DNA of 19,283 nt, from assembly GCA_023300205.1 (NCBI GenBank), contig JALZVD010000219.1, forward strand, positions 1 through 19,283, written 5' to 3'. The stretch is from Akkermansiaceae bacterium. Its GTDB lineage: Bacteria > Verrucomicrobiota > Verrucomicrobiia > Verrucomicrobiales > Akkermansiaceae. The notes under the pieces are model-generated. The model was not told the origin of the DNA. It saw nothing but the letters and a program-made list of their open reading frames with translations, and searched no databases. The position numbers and the translations under genes were made by a program. Of the stretch, positions 1-8,263 are shown in pieces. Within the stretch, counting starts at the first letter, position 1. Each line of letters starts with the position of its first letter.

Positions 1-488
1 AGAACAGGCACCTTAGCCTGTAAAATTACAGGCCCTGTATCCATTCCTGCATCCACGTAATGCACCGTACACCCACTCTCAGAAGCCCCATCTTCGACTG
101 CCTGCTTCCAAGCCATTAGCCCCGGATATGCTGGCAACAACGATGGATGGATATTAATAATCCGGTTTGGATAGATCTCTAATAACGGCTTTTTAACCAA
201 ACGCATAAAGCCAGCCAAACAAACAATATCCACCCCAGCTTCTTTCAGTAAACCACCCACAGCCCTCTGACTCTCATCAGAAAACTTCGTCTTAAACCCT
301 CCACAATCAATTACCTCAGCCCTCAGCCCCGCTTTTCTAGCTCGCTCCAGAATATAAGCATCTGGAAAGTCAGACATCACCAACACAATCTCTGCATTCA
401 AATCACCCGCTTCAATAGCATCCATGATTGCCTGCATATTTGAACCTGATCCAGAACCAAGAACCCCTAGCTTTAGCTTATTTTGCAT
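1..488 (-). CDS. purN: Phosphoribosylglycinamide formyltransferase (GAR transformylase), C-terminus cut by window edge
   Basis: PurN transfers a formyl group from 10-formyl-tetrahydrofolate to GAR in de novo purine synthesis, in the cytoplasm. About 162 codons are visible from the ATG at 488. The start reads MQNKLKLGVLGSGSGSN, the usual PurN N-terminal strand and glycine loop. The catalytic triad of the family is present: Asn112 and His114 in the NIHPSLLPAYPG motif, and Asp150 in HYVDAGMDTGPV. The family is usually about 190-210 residues, so some 30-45 residues lie beyond the left edge. The start is only 6 bases downstream of the ccsA stop, so it is probably the last visible gene of the resB-ccsA transcript, although the functions are unrelated. 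The identification is secure. Confidence 0.95.
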   Translation of the reverse strand, partial: MQNKLKLGVLGSGSGSNMQAIMDAIEAGDLNAEIVLVMSDFPDAYILERARKAGLRAEVIDCGGFKTKFSDESQRAVGGLLKEAGVDIVCLAGFMRLVKKPLLEIYPNRIINIHPSLLPAYPGLMAWKQAVEDGASESGCTVHYVDAGMDTGPVILQAKVPV

Positions 489-494
489 TGTTAT

Positions 495-2645
495 CTATAA
501 ATTCGTATTCTCCACCTCACTCAACTTACTCGTATTCTTCTTAGCGCGCTTCTGCTCGATAACCACCAAAGCCATTGCCATGCCAATAATCATTATAAAG
601 AACTCCATCCCATAGAACACCCATATATTAGTCATCGCCTTAGCACTGGTGAATCCATAATTATGCAGCCCGACTCCCAAGAAATTCACATGCCACCATG
701 AGAACACAATCACCATGAATCCAAAAATACTACAAACATGAGTCCCTATCTCTTTAATGTAACCACCCACCCTCGCATGCAGAATCACCAACATCCAGAT
801 CACGATCAATAAAGCCCCGTTCTCCTTAGGATCCCAGCCCCAAAACCGCCCCCATGAATCCGCCGCCCAGATCCCCCCAAGAATAGTTCCAACCAAACTA
901 AACAGTAACGTAAACGCCACCATACCATAAACGATCTTCGTTAAATACTGTCTCGTCTCCTTATCATCGACCACCCCAAAGGCCCTACCGATAATATAAA
1001 AATGTGAAATACAAGCAGCCACAATACCACCCATATATCCAAGCGTAATAATAACCACATGAGTAGAAAGCCAGTAGTTAGACTTCAACACCGCAACCAG
1101 TGGATCCATCTGATCTCGGGCATCACTAATCTCAAAACTCTTTGCAAGAAATAACACAGCGACTCCAAAACAAATCGCCACACCTAGCATAATACCCTTC
1201 TTCCGTATCCATTCGATCAAAAGCAGCAAGAACAATCCAGCCCCCACTATAAATGGCATCGTATCATAAAGAGTCCCTATCGGTGACCGATCCATGATCC
1301 ATGAACGATGCACAATACCTGCAATCGTAAATAAACAAGCCAAACTCGTTAACCCAAATACACACCAATACAAAATACCTCCAACTCTAGTTCCTATGCT
1401 AAGACACATCGCTATAAGAAGAACCCCTGCAAAAATAAGTAACGCTATCCCATTATTAAAATAGCTCATCTTGTTTAAAAGAATCTCACCAGAAATACTT
1501 CCACCCTCATCACCGAAATCCACATGGTTCTCATATTTCTTCTTAAATGCACCAAGAGTATCTAACTGCTTCCCTGCATCACCAGAACTAAACGCCATTT
1601 GTAGCTTCTCCAGCTCAATCACTTCATTCATTAAACTCTCAGAATACTGCACATCTTTTAACGGCGAAGTATAAGCCTGAAAAACAGGCAAATAATCAGC
1701 AAAAAATCCATCTCCATTTTCACCAGATAATTTCCCATACTTCTTTTTAAGAGCTCCTATTTTATCCGCATAAATATCATACGCCTCCAAAGTAGGCCTC
1801 GCTACTTTCGCGAACCTAGAACCAATCGAAGACCAAGCCTCCTCTCCCTCTGTGGGATTGATGATCAACTTAGAAAACTCCCCTAAATCACTAATCCCAC
1901 TCAGAAAAATAGCATCAGAAACAATCTTACCATCCAAAACCCCAATCACCTGTAAAGTATCACTACCCGCCTGTTTCACCCTCGCAATCTGATTGTCCCT
2001 ATTATTACTCACAAAGAAACTCTCTAAACTATAAAAGCCTGACGCCTTCTTCACCTCATCATCAATCAGAAACGGATTCTTTAAAGAATGATAACTCTGC
2101 AACAACCTAGCAAAAGCGTACATCTGCTCCTGTTCCTTATCGAGGCTCTTCTCTCCACTATCTTTAATCTGCTTATGTATGGCCTCATAAGCATTCTGAA
2201 GTTTACCTAAATACGGTTTGATCTGGCTAAAGCTATAGCGGTCTCGCAGCGTCTTCACACCCATTCCCACCTGCTCTAAAATATCAGAATTATCAACTCT
2301 GAAAGTAGGCAACTGATCCGCCATTTCAGGGCGAAACATCACATCCATCAACCACTCAGTCGGCGTCAGTTTTTCCTTCTCTCCGTCTACGATAACCTTC
2401 ATCCCACGGTCACCATGCATCGAATACATGTAGCGCCTTGCAAGAGTCTGAAACGGCTTAATTCTACCTCCATCCTGCACGGGCAAGCTACGCATCTCTT
2501 CCACCACACGCTCATCCCACTTAGTATATCCATTCACCTCCTTCGGCTTAGAAGGCACAATCAAACTTCTTATCCCCATCCCAGCTACCGCGAGGATAAT
2601 AAGCATCGTTAATGAGAACCCTAAAAACCTAACTTTTTTATTCAT
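495..2645 (-). CDS. ccsA: Cytochrome c maturation protein CcsA/ResC with long N-terminal periplasmic domain
   Basis: CcsA, with ResB, exports heme and ligates it to apocytochrome c on the outer side of the membrane (System II). The 716-residue protein has an N-terminal membrane anchor (about 8-30), a large extracytoplasmic region (about 31-390) and then a polytopic CcsA domain (about 395-695). The tryptophan-rich heme-handling WWD motif is at about 596-612 (WGRFWGWDPKENGAL). Candidate heme-ligand histidines are His447, His529, His652 and His661. The GGRIKPFQTLAR stretch near 59-70 recalls a motif in the long CcsA forms of Bacteroidetes and Planctomycetes (from memory). Plain CcsA is about 320 residues, so the first half is an extra module. 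The start codon overlaps the resB end by 8 bases, which suggests translational coupling. The stop is TAG. Confidence 0.92.
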   Translation of the reverse strand: MNKKVRFLGFSLTMLIILAVAGMGIRSLIVPSKPKEVNGYTKWDERVVEEMRSLPVQDGGRIKPFQTLARRYMYSMHGDRGMKVIVDGEKEKLTPTEWLMDVMFRPEMADQLPTFRVDNSDILEQVGMGVKTLRDRYSFSQIKPYLGKLQNAYEAIHKQIKDSGEKSLDKEQEQMYAFARLLQSYHSLKNPFLIDDEVKKASGFYSLESFFVSNNRDNQIARVKQAGSDTLQVIGVLDGKIVSDAIFLSGISDLGEFSKLIINPTEGEEAWSSIGSRFAKVARPTLEAYDIYADKIGALKKKYGKLSGENGDGFFADYLPVFQAYTSPLKDVQYSESLMNEVIELEKLQMAFSSGDAGKQLDTLGAFKKKYENHVDFGDEGGSISGEILLNKMSYFNNGIALLIFAGVLLIAMCLSIGTRVGGILYWCVFGLTSLACLFTIAGIVHRSWIMDRSPIGTLYDTMPFIVGAGLFLLLLIEWIRKKGIMLGVAICFGVAVLFLAKSFEISDARDQMDPLVAVLKSNYWLSTHVVIITLGYMGGIVAACISHFYIIGRAFGVVDDKETRQYLTKIVYGMVAFTLLFSLVGTILGGIWAADSWGRFWGWDPKENGALLIVIWMLVILHARVGGYIKEIGTHVCSIFGFMVIVFSWWHVNFLGVGLHNYGFTSAKAMTNIWVFYGMEFFIMIIGMAMALVVIEQKRAKKNTSKLSEVENTNL

Positions 2646-3855
2646 CTGCTTGTTTATTTCCCTTCTCTTTTCTAGTTTCTCTTTCTAAATACTTACCTAA
2701 TTTCAATGAAAAATGCACCAATAACCCAATCGCTGAAATCCACATACACACCTTAGGCCATTGATCAGCCGGATTAGTCACAATCTCAAAACCTGAAAAC
2801 TCCAGTCCATTGATAGGCTCATTCCAGTTCGCTTGATACAACGTAAAACCCTTATAACGCATCGGATGATTCATCTTAATCGTCTGCACTTTCTCCCGCT
2901 CTTCGTCCTCCCCCGTCCAAGCTATCGTGCTCTGGAATTTACTCGGCCTCCGCGTCCCCGGATAATATTCACCTACTGAATTGATCAAATCCACCGAAAA
3001 TGGCATCTTCCAGATCTCATTCGGCATCTCTATCCCATAAAGCTTACCCCCCACGGAAAATGTCTGCGGAAACCCCACTGATCTACACAAAAGCAACTTC
3101 CTACTAGGCTCCCCATTCTTTGGTTTTACCAGCACATAACAACCATAATTAAAATAATCCTTACTAGGATCCATCTTTGCCGGATGTAGGAAAAACCCAT
3201 CCACTATCTCGCCAGAATCATTTCCCCGCGCCCTTGAACTTGCATTCACAACCACCACATTTTCACGGAAATGCCTAACCTCCAAATCAAATGGTAATGC
3301 CTTAAAAGTAAAGCGCCTCATCCTATCGCCAAGATCAGCTACCTGATCATGCTTGATCACATAAGGACGCTGCTTAACACCAGACTCATCAAACTCTGAC
3401 AATTCAATCGAGGTATAATCAAACTTTGTCGCATAATCATAAGTCTCCCCCTGGAAAACCTCCATCTTACCATGAATAGACTGATGGTGATCCACAAACC
3501 CTACCACTAAAAGCGACACAATCCCAAAATGAGAAATAACCACACCTATATTTCTCCAGCCCTTACGTAGTCTAATAATACCTCCAAGCAACATATTAAC
3601 AAACAACACGCAACAAACCCAATAAGCTCCCGGTAGCGGAATATAAGTCGACTTCCCCCCATTAATTTCAGGGATAACAATAAAATTCTTATGGCTGTAA
3701 TACTTATCTAATGCCTTAGATAAGCCAATATCCTGCATCTCAAGCGTACTAAACCACACCAACAATCCCAATAAAACTAAACTCACCACACAAAGTAAAT
3801 AACTAGAAAAGAAATCTACGAGATACTGAAGGATATTTTTTCTCTTTTTAATCAT
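2638..3855 (-). CDS. resB: Cytochrome c maturation protein ResB/CcsB
   Basis: ResB is the partner of CcsA in System II cytochrome c assembly. The 405-residue protein shows the family layout: membrane segments near 15-32, 72-92 and 103-121, a large periplasmic beta-rich domain (about 125-365) and a last membrane segment near 370-390. The motif MNHPMRYKGFTLYQANW near 325-345 is characteristic of ResB proteins, which typically carry NHPLRYKGYTFYQ. The gene lies 1 base after the lipoprotein-like gene and overlaps ccsA by 8 bases, so all three are almost certainly one transcript. The short Lys/Arg/Glu-rich cytoplasmic tail ends GNKQADE. Confidence 0.9.
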   Translation of the reverse strand: MIKKRKNILQYLVDFFSSYLLCVVSLVLLGLLVWFSTLEMQDIGLSKALDKYYSHKNFIVIPEINGGKSTYIPLPGAYWVCCVLFVNMLLGGIIRLRKGWRNIGVVISHFGIVSLLVVGFVDHHQSIHGKMEVFQGETYDYATKFDYTSIELSEFDESGVKQRPYVIKHDQVADLGDRMRRFTFKALPFDLEVRHFRENVVVVNASSRARGNDSGEIVDGFFLHPAKMDPSKDYFNYGCYVLVKPKNGEPSRKLLLCRSVGFPQTFSVGGKLYGIEMPNEIWKMPFSVDLINSVGEYYPGTRRPSKFQSTIAWTGEDEEREKVQTIKMNHPMRYKGFTLYQANWNEPINGLEFSGFEIVTNPADQWPKVCMWISAIGLLVHFSLKLGKYLERETRKEKGNKQADE

Positions 3856-3856
3856 C

Positions 3857-4504
3857 TTAATAGCCTCCCTTCTTAGATTGATTCACTCCATCTACTTTCT
3901 TGGAACGTTCTTTCACTCTCTGGAGACTATTGATACGTATACTCTTCGCAAAATCCATCAGACTTTCTTGCTCTGCTTTCACCTCATCCTCAGGCCCCAT
4001 CATCTTCACAGTCACTAAACTTCCATTACCAATATCACAAATAATCCCAGTCACCGCCCATCCCTCAGCTTTAACAGGCATTCCAGACATCTTTTTCTGA
4101 AACAGCCCCTTTAGCTGAATCACATAAGCATCTCTCTCTCCAAACATTTTTATCGTTGCCAGTCCACTAAGATCCTCCATTACATCTTGACCAAACTCCC
4201 TCTCCCAGCGGTTCAAGTTAGCTAAGACTCCCCCTCCATCCACTTGGCCAACCGCAACCTCAGTAGCATTACCAACCGCATAGTTGAGTAATCTAAAATC
4301 TGTACGATTCACCCTTCGCCAGCTCAAAGGCTGAGTCCCCAAAATAGTCTCATAGCTGTTCTTAAATATATTAGGGTCATCATACTGGCACAACTCCCTG
4401 CGCTCATCTACTTCCATCTCTTTTGGCTGCTCTTTACAGCACACCAAAATAGCTGAATAGCATGACAACCATATAAACTTGGTTCTGAGTGATCTAAATT
4501 TCAT
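3857..4504 (-). CDS. Putative lipoprotein of unknown function, first gene of the resB-ccsA operon
   Basis: A 215-residue protein with a basic N-terminus, a short hydrophobic stretch and a Cys-Cys pair (SAILVCCKEQ, about residues 18-27). This resembles a lipoprotein signal, but the lipobox has Cys rather than Gly/Ala/Ser at -1. The mature part is soluble. The segment GGGVLANLNRWEREFGQ (about 90-106) resembles an NRW-containing motif I associate with small conserved planctomycete/verrucomicrobial proteins of unknown function. That comparison is from memory. The start is the ATG at 4504. It is the promoter-proximal gene, separated from resB by 1 base, so a role in envelope or cytochrome biogenesis is possible but not shown by the sequence. 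The C-terminal tail is Lys/Ser-rich. Confidence 0.7.
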   Translation of the reverse strand: MKFRSLRTKFIWLSCYSAILVCCKEQPKEMEVDERRELCQYDDPNIFKNSYETILGTQPLSWRRVNRTDFRLLNYAVGNATEVAVGQVDGGGVLANLNRWEREFGQDVMEDLSGLATIKMFGERDAYVIQLKGLFQKKMSGMPVKAEGWAVTGIICDIGNGSLVTVKMMGPEDEVKAEQESLMDFAKSIRINSLQRVKERSKKVDGVNQSKKGGY

Positions 4505-4685
4505 CGCTTATGCCCTCTAAACCTATTTCCTACCTTTTGCAAGCGCTTCCAGAGTTTCCTAAAAAGATAAATTAATTCTATTTTTCTCTAAGAAAAGGTT
4601 TGTCGGATACGTTCTCAATTATAACAATACAATATATATACAGATTAACACCTCTGATATCATTTACTTAAAATAAACCAAAAGC
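4505..4685. promoter_or_regulatory. Divergent intergenic region between the resB-ccsA operon and the vWA genes
   Basis: About 180 AT-rich bases separate two divergent genes, so promoters in both directions must lie here. An inverted repeat TTTTCT-CTA-AGAAAA sits at 4582-4596, about 90 bases before the first vWA start. A similar element lies about 87 bases before the second vWA start. The ATACAATATATATAC stretch near 4627-4641 could hold a -10 box, but I cannot pick one hexamer pair. No Shine-Dalgarno sequence precedes either start. Confidence 0.45.
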
Positions 4686-5768
4686 ATGAGCACACACGCA
4701 CAACTAACTCCAGAGGCGGAACAGCAACTCCGAAATCAGAAAAGGAACTCCACCATTTCCGCTATCATTATTTCGCTCCTATCATGCGCACTGCTTGTAG
4801 CCGTCCTTTTCTACATAGCCTTGGCATCCTTCTCTAAAAACCAAGAAGAACTAGTAACCTATAGCTCAGGCGCTGAATCTGACGAGAAAATCACCAAACC
4901 TGAGATGTCAAACGAAGTCGCCAAAAAACCATCATCGCCAACATCGTCAATGTCTAAAGTGATCACCTCAAGTACTCCATCACCTACAGCCGTGCCCGTC
5001 CCAGATGTTACCATCGATGAACCATCCCTAGACTTTGGAGATGGAAATGACTTCGGAGACGGCTGGGGAAGTGGCTCCGGTAAGGGTAGCGGTGGCGGCG
5101 GCATATCATTCTTTAAGCAAAGTGTAAAAGCCGAGCGTATTGCATACGTCATTGACTACTCCTTATCCATGAGAGGCAATAACAAGTTTGAGCTCATGAA
5201 AAAGGAACTCTCTAAATCTGTCAAAGCATTACCAGACAACGTAGACTATCAGCTCATCTTCTTCGCTGGACCTGCATGGGTAGCAGGTGATAAGGTCATT
5301 AGTGGAAAAGGCGGCCACAAAAACTTCACGATCAACAGTGCTGGTACAAAATACGAGTGGTCAACTACAAGCGACGCTCATGGATACCGCCCAAAGGTCA
5401 AATCAAAGATGCAACAACCAAAATGGATAAAATCTAGCGAAGGTAAGCGCAAGCAAAGCCTCAAAATCATCAAAGACACACCCATGGTCTACGGCACCGT
5501 CTGGGAATACCCCCTAGAAATGGCTCTTAACATGGAACCTCAACCTGATGTCATCTTCTTCATGACTGATGGATCTGCTGGACCAAAAAGTGAATCCGTT
5601 GCCAGAAAACTTGGCGCTGAAGCTAAAAGAGATGGAATCATCATCAACAGTGTGGCTCTCATGGAACCAAAAGCGAAAAAAGCCATGAGCGATATGGCCA
5701 AGCGTAGCGGTGGTCTCTTCACCGAGGTCCAGGCAAACGGTAAAATCATCCAACACGATTTAAAATAA
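4686..5768 (+). CDS. Membrane-anchored von Willebrand factor A domain protein, copy 1
   Basis: A 360-residue protein with a short basic cytoplasmic N-terminus (1-22), one membrane segment (about 24-46), a Ser/Pro-rich stalk with a Gly-rich end (about 55-140), and a vWA domain (about 150-355). By the positive-inside rule the vWA domain is extracytoplasmic. The metal-binding MIDAS motif is complete: Asp157-x-Ser159-x-Ser161, Thr271 (YGT) and Asp295 (FMTDG). It should therefore bind a divalent ion and a protein or peptide ligand; the ligand is unknown. The two paralogues match almost residue for residue over the anchor and stalk, but differ strongly over about 200-255, near the MIDAS face. There is no recognisable Shine-Dalgarno sequence. 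The start is chosen because MSTHAQLTPEAEQQ is shared with copy 2. Confidence 0.85.
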   Translation: MSTHAQLTPEAEQQLRNQKRNSTISAIIISLLSCALLVAVLFYIALASFSKNQEELVTYSSGAESDEKITKPEMSNEVAKKPSSPTSSMSKVITSSTPSPTAVPVPDVTIDEPSLDFGDGNDFGDGWGSGSGKGSGGGGISFFKQSVKAERIAYVIDYSLSMRGNNKFELMKKELSKSVKALPDNVDYQLIFFAGPAWVAGDKVISGKGGHKNFTINSAGTKYEWSTTSDAHGYRPKVKSKMQQPKWIKSSEGKRKQSLKIIKDTPMVYGTVWEYPLEMALNMEPQPDVIFFMTDGSAGPKSESVARKLGAEAKRDGIIINSVALMEPKAKKAMSDMAKRSGGLFTEVQANGKIIQHDLK

Positions 5769-6099
5769 TAGAGCCTATGGCTCACTCCACACACCAACCT
5801 GCTAGATCCACTACTAACAAACAAAGGTCTAGCAGGCCGCATTCTATTTTAAATACCTTCTAAATAAGGCATAACGCCTACCAACTCTTTACCTTCCATA
5901 CAAAATCATCTTCCCGCCTAGTTTTTTAGTATCTAAATACTTAAATCCTTTACAGTAAGGTCATCTATAGAAAATTTGATCTATTCAAAAAAATATTATT
6001 TTCTTCTAAGAAATAACAAGTCATTTTCGTTATTGATGTAATCAAACTAATCGATTAAATTAAATCGTAATCTATAAGACCAAACTAGAACAATTCATC
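5769..6099 (+). other. Intergenic region between the two vWA genes
   Basis: This 331-base stretch without a gene holds the presumed terminator of the first vWA gene (5798-5836, then a T-rich run), a small perfect hairpin GAGCC-TAT-GGCTC at 5771-5783, the shared duplication tail at 5851-5867, about 130 bases of unique AT-rich sequence, and the second copy of the upstream dyad (TTTCT-TCTA-AGAAA, 6000-6013). I see no coding potential here. Confidence 0.6.
5798..5850 (+). terminator. Possible terminator after the first vWA gene
   Basis: A 9-bp perfect stem, CCTGCTAGA (5798-5806) with TCTAGCAGG (5828-5836), has a 21-base loop and is followed by CCGCATTCTATTTT. The loop is long and the T run is short, so termination strength is uncertain. 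A related hairpin occurs at the same place after the second copy. Confidence 0.5.
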
Positions 6100-7149
6100 A
6101 TGAGCACACACGCACAACTAACTCCAGAAGCAGAACAGCAACTCCGAAATCAAAAAAGAAATTCTACCATTTCTGCCATCATCATCTCGCTTCTCTCATG
6201 TGCTCTTCTTGTCGCCATTCTCTTTTACATAGCTCTTGCCTCATTCTCTAAAAACCAAGAAGAACTAGTGACTTATAGCTCCGGTGTTGAATCAGATGAG
6301 AAAATCACCAAGCCAGAGATGACAAACGAAGTAGCTAAAAAGCCATCCTCTCCATCATCTTCCATGTCTAAAGTCATCGCTTCCAGCACTCCTTCACCTA
6401 CCGCAGTTCCAGTCCCAGATATCACCATAGAGGAACCATCCCTTGACTTTGGAGATGGAAATGACTTTGGAGACGGTTGGGGCAGCGGTTCAGGCACTGG
6501 CAGCGGTGGAGGGGGCGTATCATTCTTTAAACAAAGTATTAAAGCTGAGCGTATCGCCTACGTCATTGACTACTCAGCATCAATGAGAGGCAAGAAATTT
6601 GAACTCATGAAGAAAGAACTCGCTAAGTCTGTTAAAGCCTTACCAGACTCTGTAGACTACCAGCTCATCTTCTTCGCAGGTCCAGTATGGGTCGGAGGTG
6701 ACGAGATTCATGGAGGCGGTAAAGGAGAAACCGTCTCATTCACACGTGATGGTAAACCATACTCTTGGAGAGGTAAAGATGCAGCTGACGTCCCACGCGC
6801 AGAATGGCTTAAATCTGATAAAGAACAGCGTAAAAAAAGCTTACAGATCATCAAAGATACTCCTATGATCTTCGGCACTAGATGGGATCTCCCCATCCAA
6901 TACGCTCTCGATATGACCCCAAAACCAGACGTCATCTTCTTCATGACTGATGGCACCGCAGGCAAGGACACTGGCTCCACTGCTAAAAAAATAGGTAAAA
7001 ATGCTAAAAGAAAAGGAGTAATCATCAATTGCGTGGCCCTTATGGAACCTAAAGCAAAAGACGCCATGGCTGATATAGCCAAGCAAACCGGTGGCATCTT
7101 CACTGAAGTCAAAGAAAACGGTCGAACAATACAGCACGACTTAGAATAG
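6100..7149 (+). CDS. Membrane-anchored von Willebrand factor A domain protein, copy 2
   Basis: A 349-residue paralogue of the preceding gene with the same plan: basic N-terminus, membrane segment (about 24-46), Ser/Pro and Gly-rich stalk (55-140), vWA domain (150-345). The MIDAS residues are intact: Asp157-x-Ser159-x-Ser161, Thr270 (FGT) and Asp294 (FMTDG). Residues 1-62 differ from copy 1 only at position 40 (Ile for Val). The region 196-245 is rewritten and about 10 residues shorter, with Gly- and charge-rich sequence (for example GDEIHGGGKGE). Conserved anchor plus divergent ligand face suggests two receptors or scaffold subunits that share one partner in the membrane but bind different targets; this is inference. 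The stop is TAG. The next gene starts 86 bases downstream. Confidence 0.85.
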   Translation: MSTHAQLTPEAEQQLRNQKRNSTISAIIISLLSCALLVAILFYIALASFSKNQEELVTYSSGVESDEKITKPEMTNEVAKKPSSPSSSMSKVIASSTPSPTAVPVPDITIEEPSLDFGDGNDFGDGWGSGSGTGSGGGGVSFFKQSIKAERIAYVIDYSASMRGKKFELMKKELAKSVKALPDSVDYQLIFFAGPVWVGGDEIHGGGKGETVSFTRDGKPYSWRGKDAADVPRAEWLKSDKEQRKKSLQIIKDTPMIFGTRWDLPIQYALDMTPKPDVIFFMTDGTAGKDTGSTAKKIGKNAKRKGVIINCVALMEPKAKDAMADIAKQTGGIFTEVKENGRTIQHDLE

Positions 7150-7166
7150 GAATTTCACCTTACATC

Positions 7167-7197
7167 CCAGATCCTTAAACCTCAAATACGGATCTGG
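7167..7197 (+). terminator. Hairpin after the second vWA gene
   Basis: A perfect 8-bp stem, CCAGATCC (7167-7174) with GGATCTGG (7190-7197), has a 15-base loop. It lies where the copy A hairpin lies relative to its gene. No real T run follows, so it may be an attenuator, an RNA-stabilising 3' end or a decayed terminator. Confidence 0.4.
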
Positions 7198-7235
7198 CAG
7201 ATTGCATCCTGCTCAAAATACCTTATAAATAACTC

Positions 7236-8135
7236 ATGAGCACCTTGCAGATCCCAAAAAAAATCACCACTTACCTCCTCCCTTTACTCACACTCTTCTC
7301 ATTTTCAGGAGTGGCCCTAGCCTCTGAGAAGCTCCCCCAGTCACTCACCTTCATAGGCAAAAGTAAATTTCAACAAATCAGCCAGAAAGCCATTGCCAAC
7401 AACTGGCGCGCACTACCCATCGGTGACCGTATGGTTGCCATCGCCCTAGAATTAGAAGGCATCCCCTACAAGGCCTACACCTTGGAGATTCATAACAATA
7501 TAGAATCTCCTTCCGTCAATTTTGATGGACTAGACTGCTGGACATTCTTTGAAACCGTCCAAGGTATGGCCAAAATGTTAGAAACTCCTAAAAAAAGTTA
7601 CACCCCTAGCGACCTCCTCGCCCAGATAGAACACACCCGCTACCGGGGCGGCGTCTGCAAAGGAAATTACCTAGACCGCATCCACTACCTTGCTGAGTGG
7701 TACACAGACAATGATAAGCGTAACAACATTGACGACATAACCAGAAAATTCCCCACCGTCACCATGCCTAATCAATGTAACGAAATGTCTAAGCTCTGGA
7801 AATACTACCGTTACCTCAAGCTCAACCCTGAGCTTCGTCCTCTCATGGCTCAATCAGAGCAAAAGATGACAGCCATGAAGGTAAAGATGGTTCCAAAATC
7901 CAAAGTAGCAAACATTGAAAAACATCTTAAAAATGGTGACATCATCGGCATCGCCAGACACGGAGATGGAAGTTACTGCTCACACGTAGGCATCATCATC
8001 AAGGACCAGCAAGGGCGCGCTCGTTTCATGCACGCTTCCTCTACCTACAAAAAAGTAGTCGTAGATAGCACCATCTCAGAATACCTACATAAATTTAAAA
8101 AACACGCAGGTATACTCATCGCTAGACCCAAATAA
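7236..8135 (+). CDS. Secreted DUF1460 / NlpC-P60-like cysteine amidase
   Basis: A 299-residue protein with a signal peptide (hydrophobic core about 10-28, likely cleavage after VALA at 29). It matches the DUF1460 family, described as N-acetylmuramoyl-L-alanine amidase-like and related to NlpC/P60 enzymes. The likely catalytic cysteine is Cys101 in FDGLDCWTFFET. RYRGGVCKGNYLDRIHYLAEW (131-155) matches the family's RY-G-R-HY-W region. His250 (CSHVGIII) and His266 (FMHASS) are candidate catalytic histidines. The expected role is cleavage of peptidoglycan stem peptides in the periplasm; the exact bond is unknown. It follows the vWA pair on the same strand but has 128 bases before dsbD, so operon membership is possible, not proven. 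Confidence 0.82.
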   Translation: MSTLQIPKKITTYLLPLLTLFSFSGVALASEKLPQSLTFIGKSKFQQISQKAIANNWRALPIGDRMVAIALELEGIPYKAYTLEIHNNIESPSVNFDGLDCWTFFETVQGMAKMLETPKKSYTPSDLLAQIEHTRYRGGVCKGNYLDRIHYLAEWYTDNDKRNNIDDITRKFPTVTMPNQCNEMSKLWKYYRYLKLNPELRPLMAQSEQKMTAMKVKMVPKSKVANIEKHLKNGDIIGIARHGDGSYCSHVGIIIKDQQGRARFMHASSTYKKVVVDSTISEYLHKFKKHAGILIARPK

Positions 8136-8263
8136 CAACAGCATCCAGACTCTATTTCCATACCTTTCAGGAATAAATATCTCTCCAGATACTTATACCA
8201 ATAGCCAAAGTGAGATCAAATGAACCAGTTCATCACTCACCCCTAGCATCGCACATCTCACCT

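Larger units (their letters stand above)
4578..5867 (+). repeat. Tandem gene duplication, copy A (vWA gene with flanks)
   Basis: Copy A pairs with copy B at about 5996-7232. Similarity begins in the upstream flank (CTATTTTTCTCTAAGAAA against TATTTTCTTCTAAGAAA), runs through the whole gene, and extends past a hairpin to a shared 3' tail AAATACCTT(C/A)TAAATAA at 5851-5867 and 7216-7232. Synonymous positions have diverged, so this is an old gene-scale duplication and not a recent or assembly-made repeat. Confidence 0.7.
5996..7232 (+). repeat. Tandem gene duplication, copy B (vWA gene with flanks)
   Basis: Copy B pairs with copy A at about 4578-5867. Its right end abuts the next gene: the shared tail finishes at 7232, 3 bases before the ATG of the DUF1460 gene at 7236. 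This suggests the duplication pushed the second copy's trailer directly against the downstream gene. The 5' boundary is approximate, because the upstream flanks are only partly alike. Confidence 0.7.

Noticed and set aside
4541..4548. Palindrome AAGCGCTT before the resB operon as an operator
   Set aside because: It is a single 8-base palindrome with no second copy or clear promoter relation; too short to call.
4859..5152. Minus-strand open frames repeated in both vWA copies (also 6273-6497)
   Set aside because: They are mirror images of the low-complexity stalk, so the repetition simply follows the gene duplication.
8210..8263. Upstream in-frame ATG for dsbD at 8210
   Set aside because: It adds 18 polar residues before a textbook signal peptide that starts at ATG 8264.
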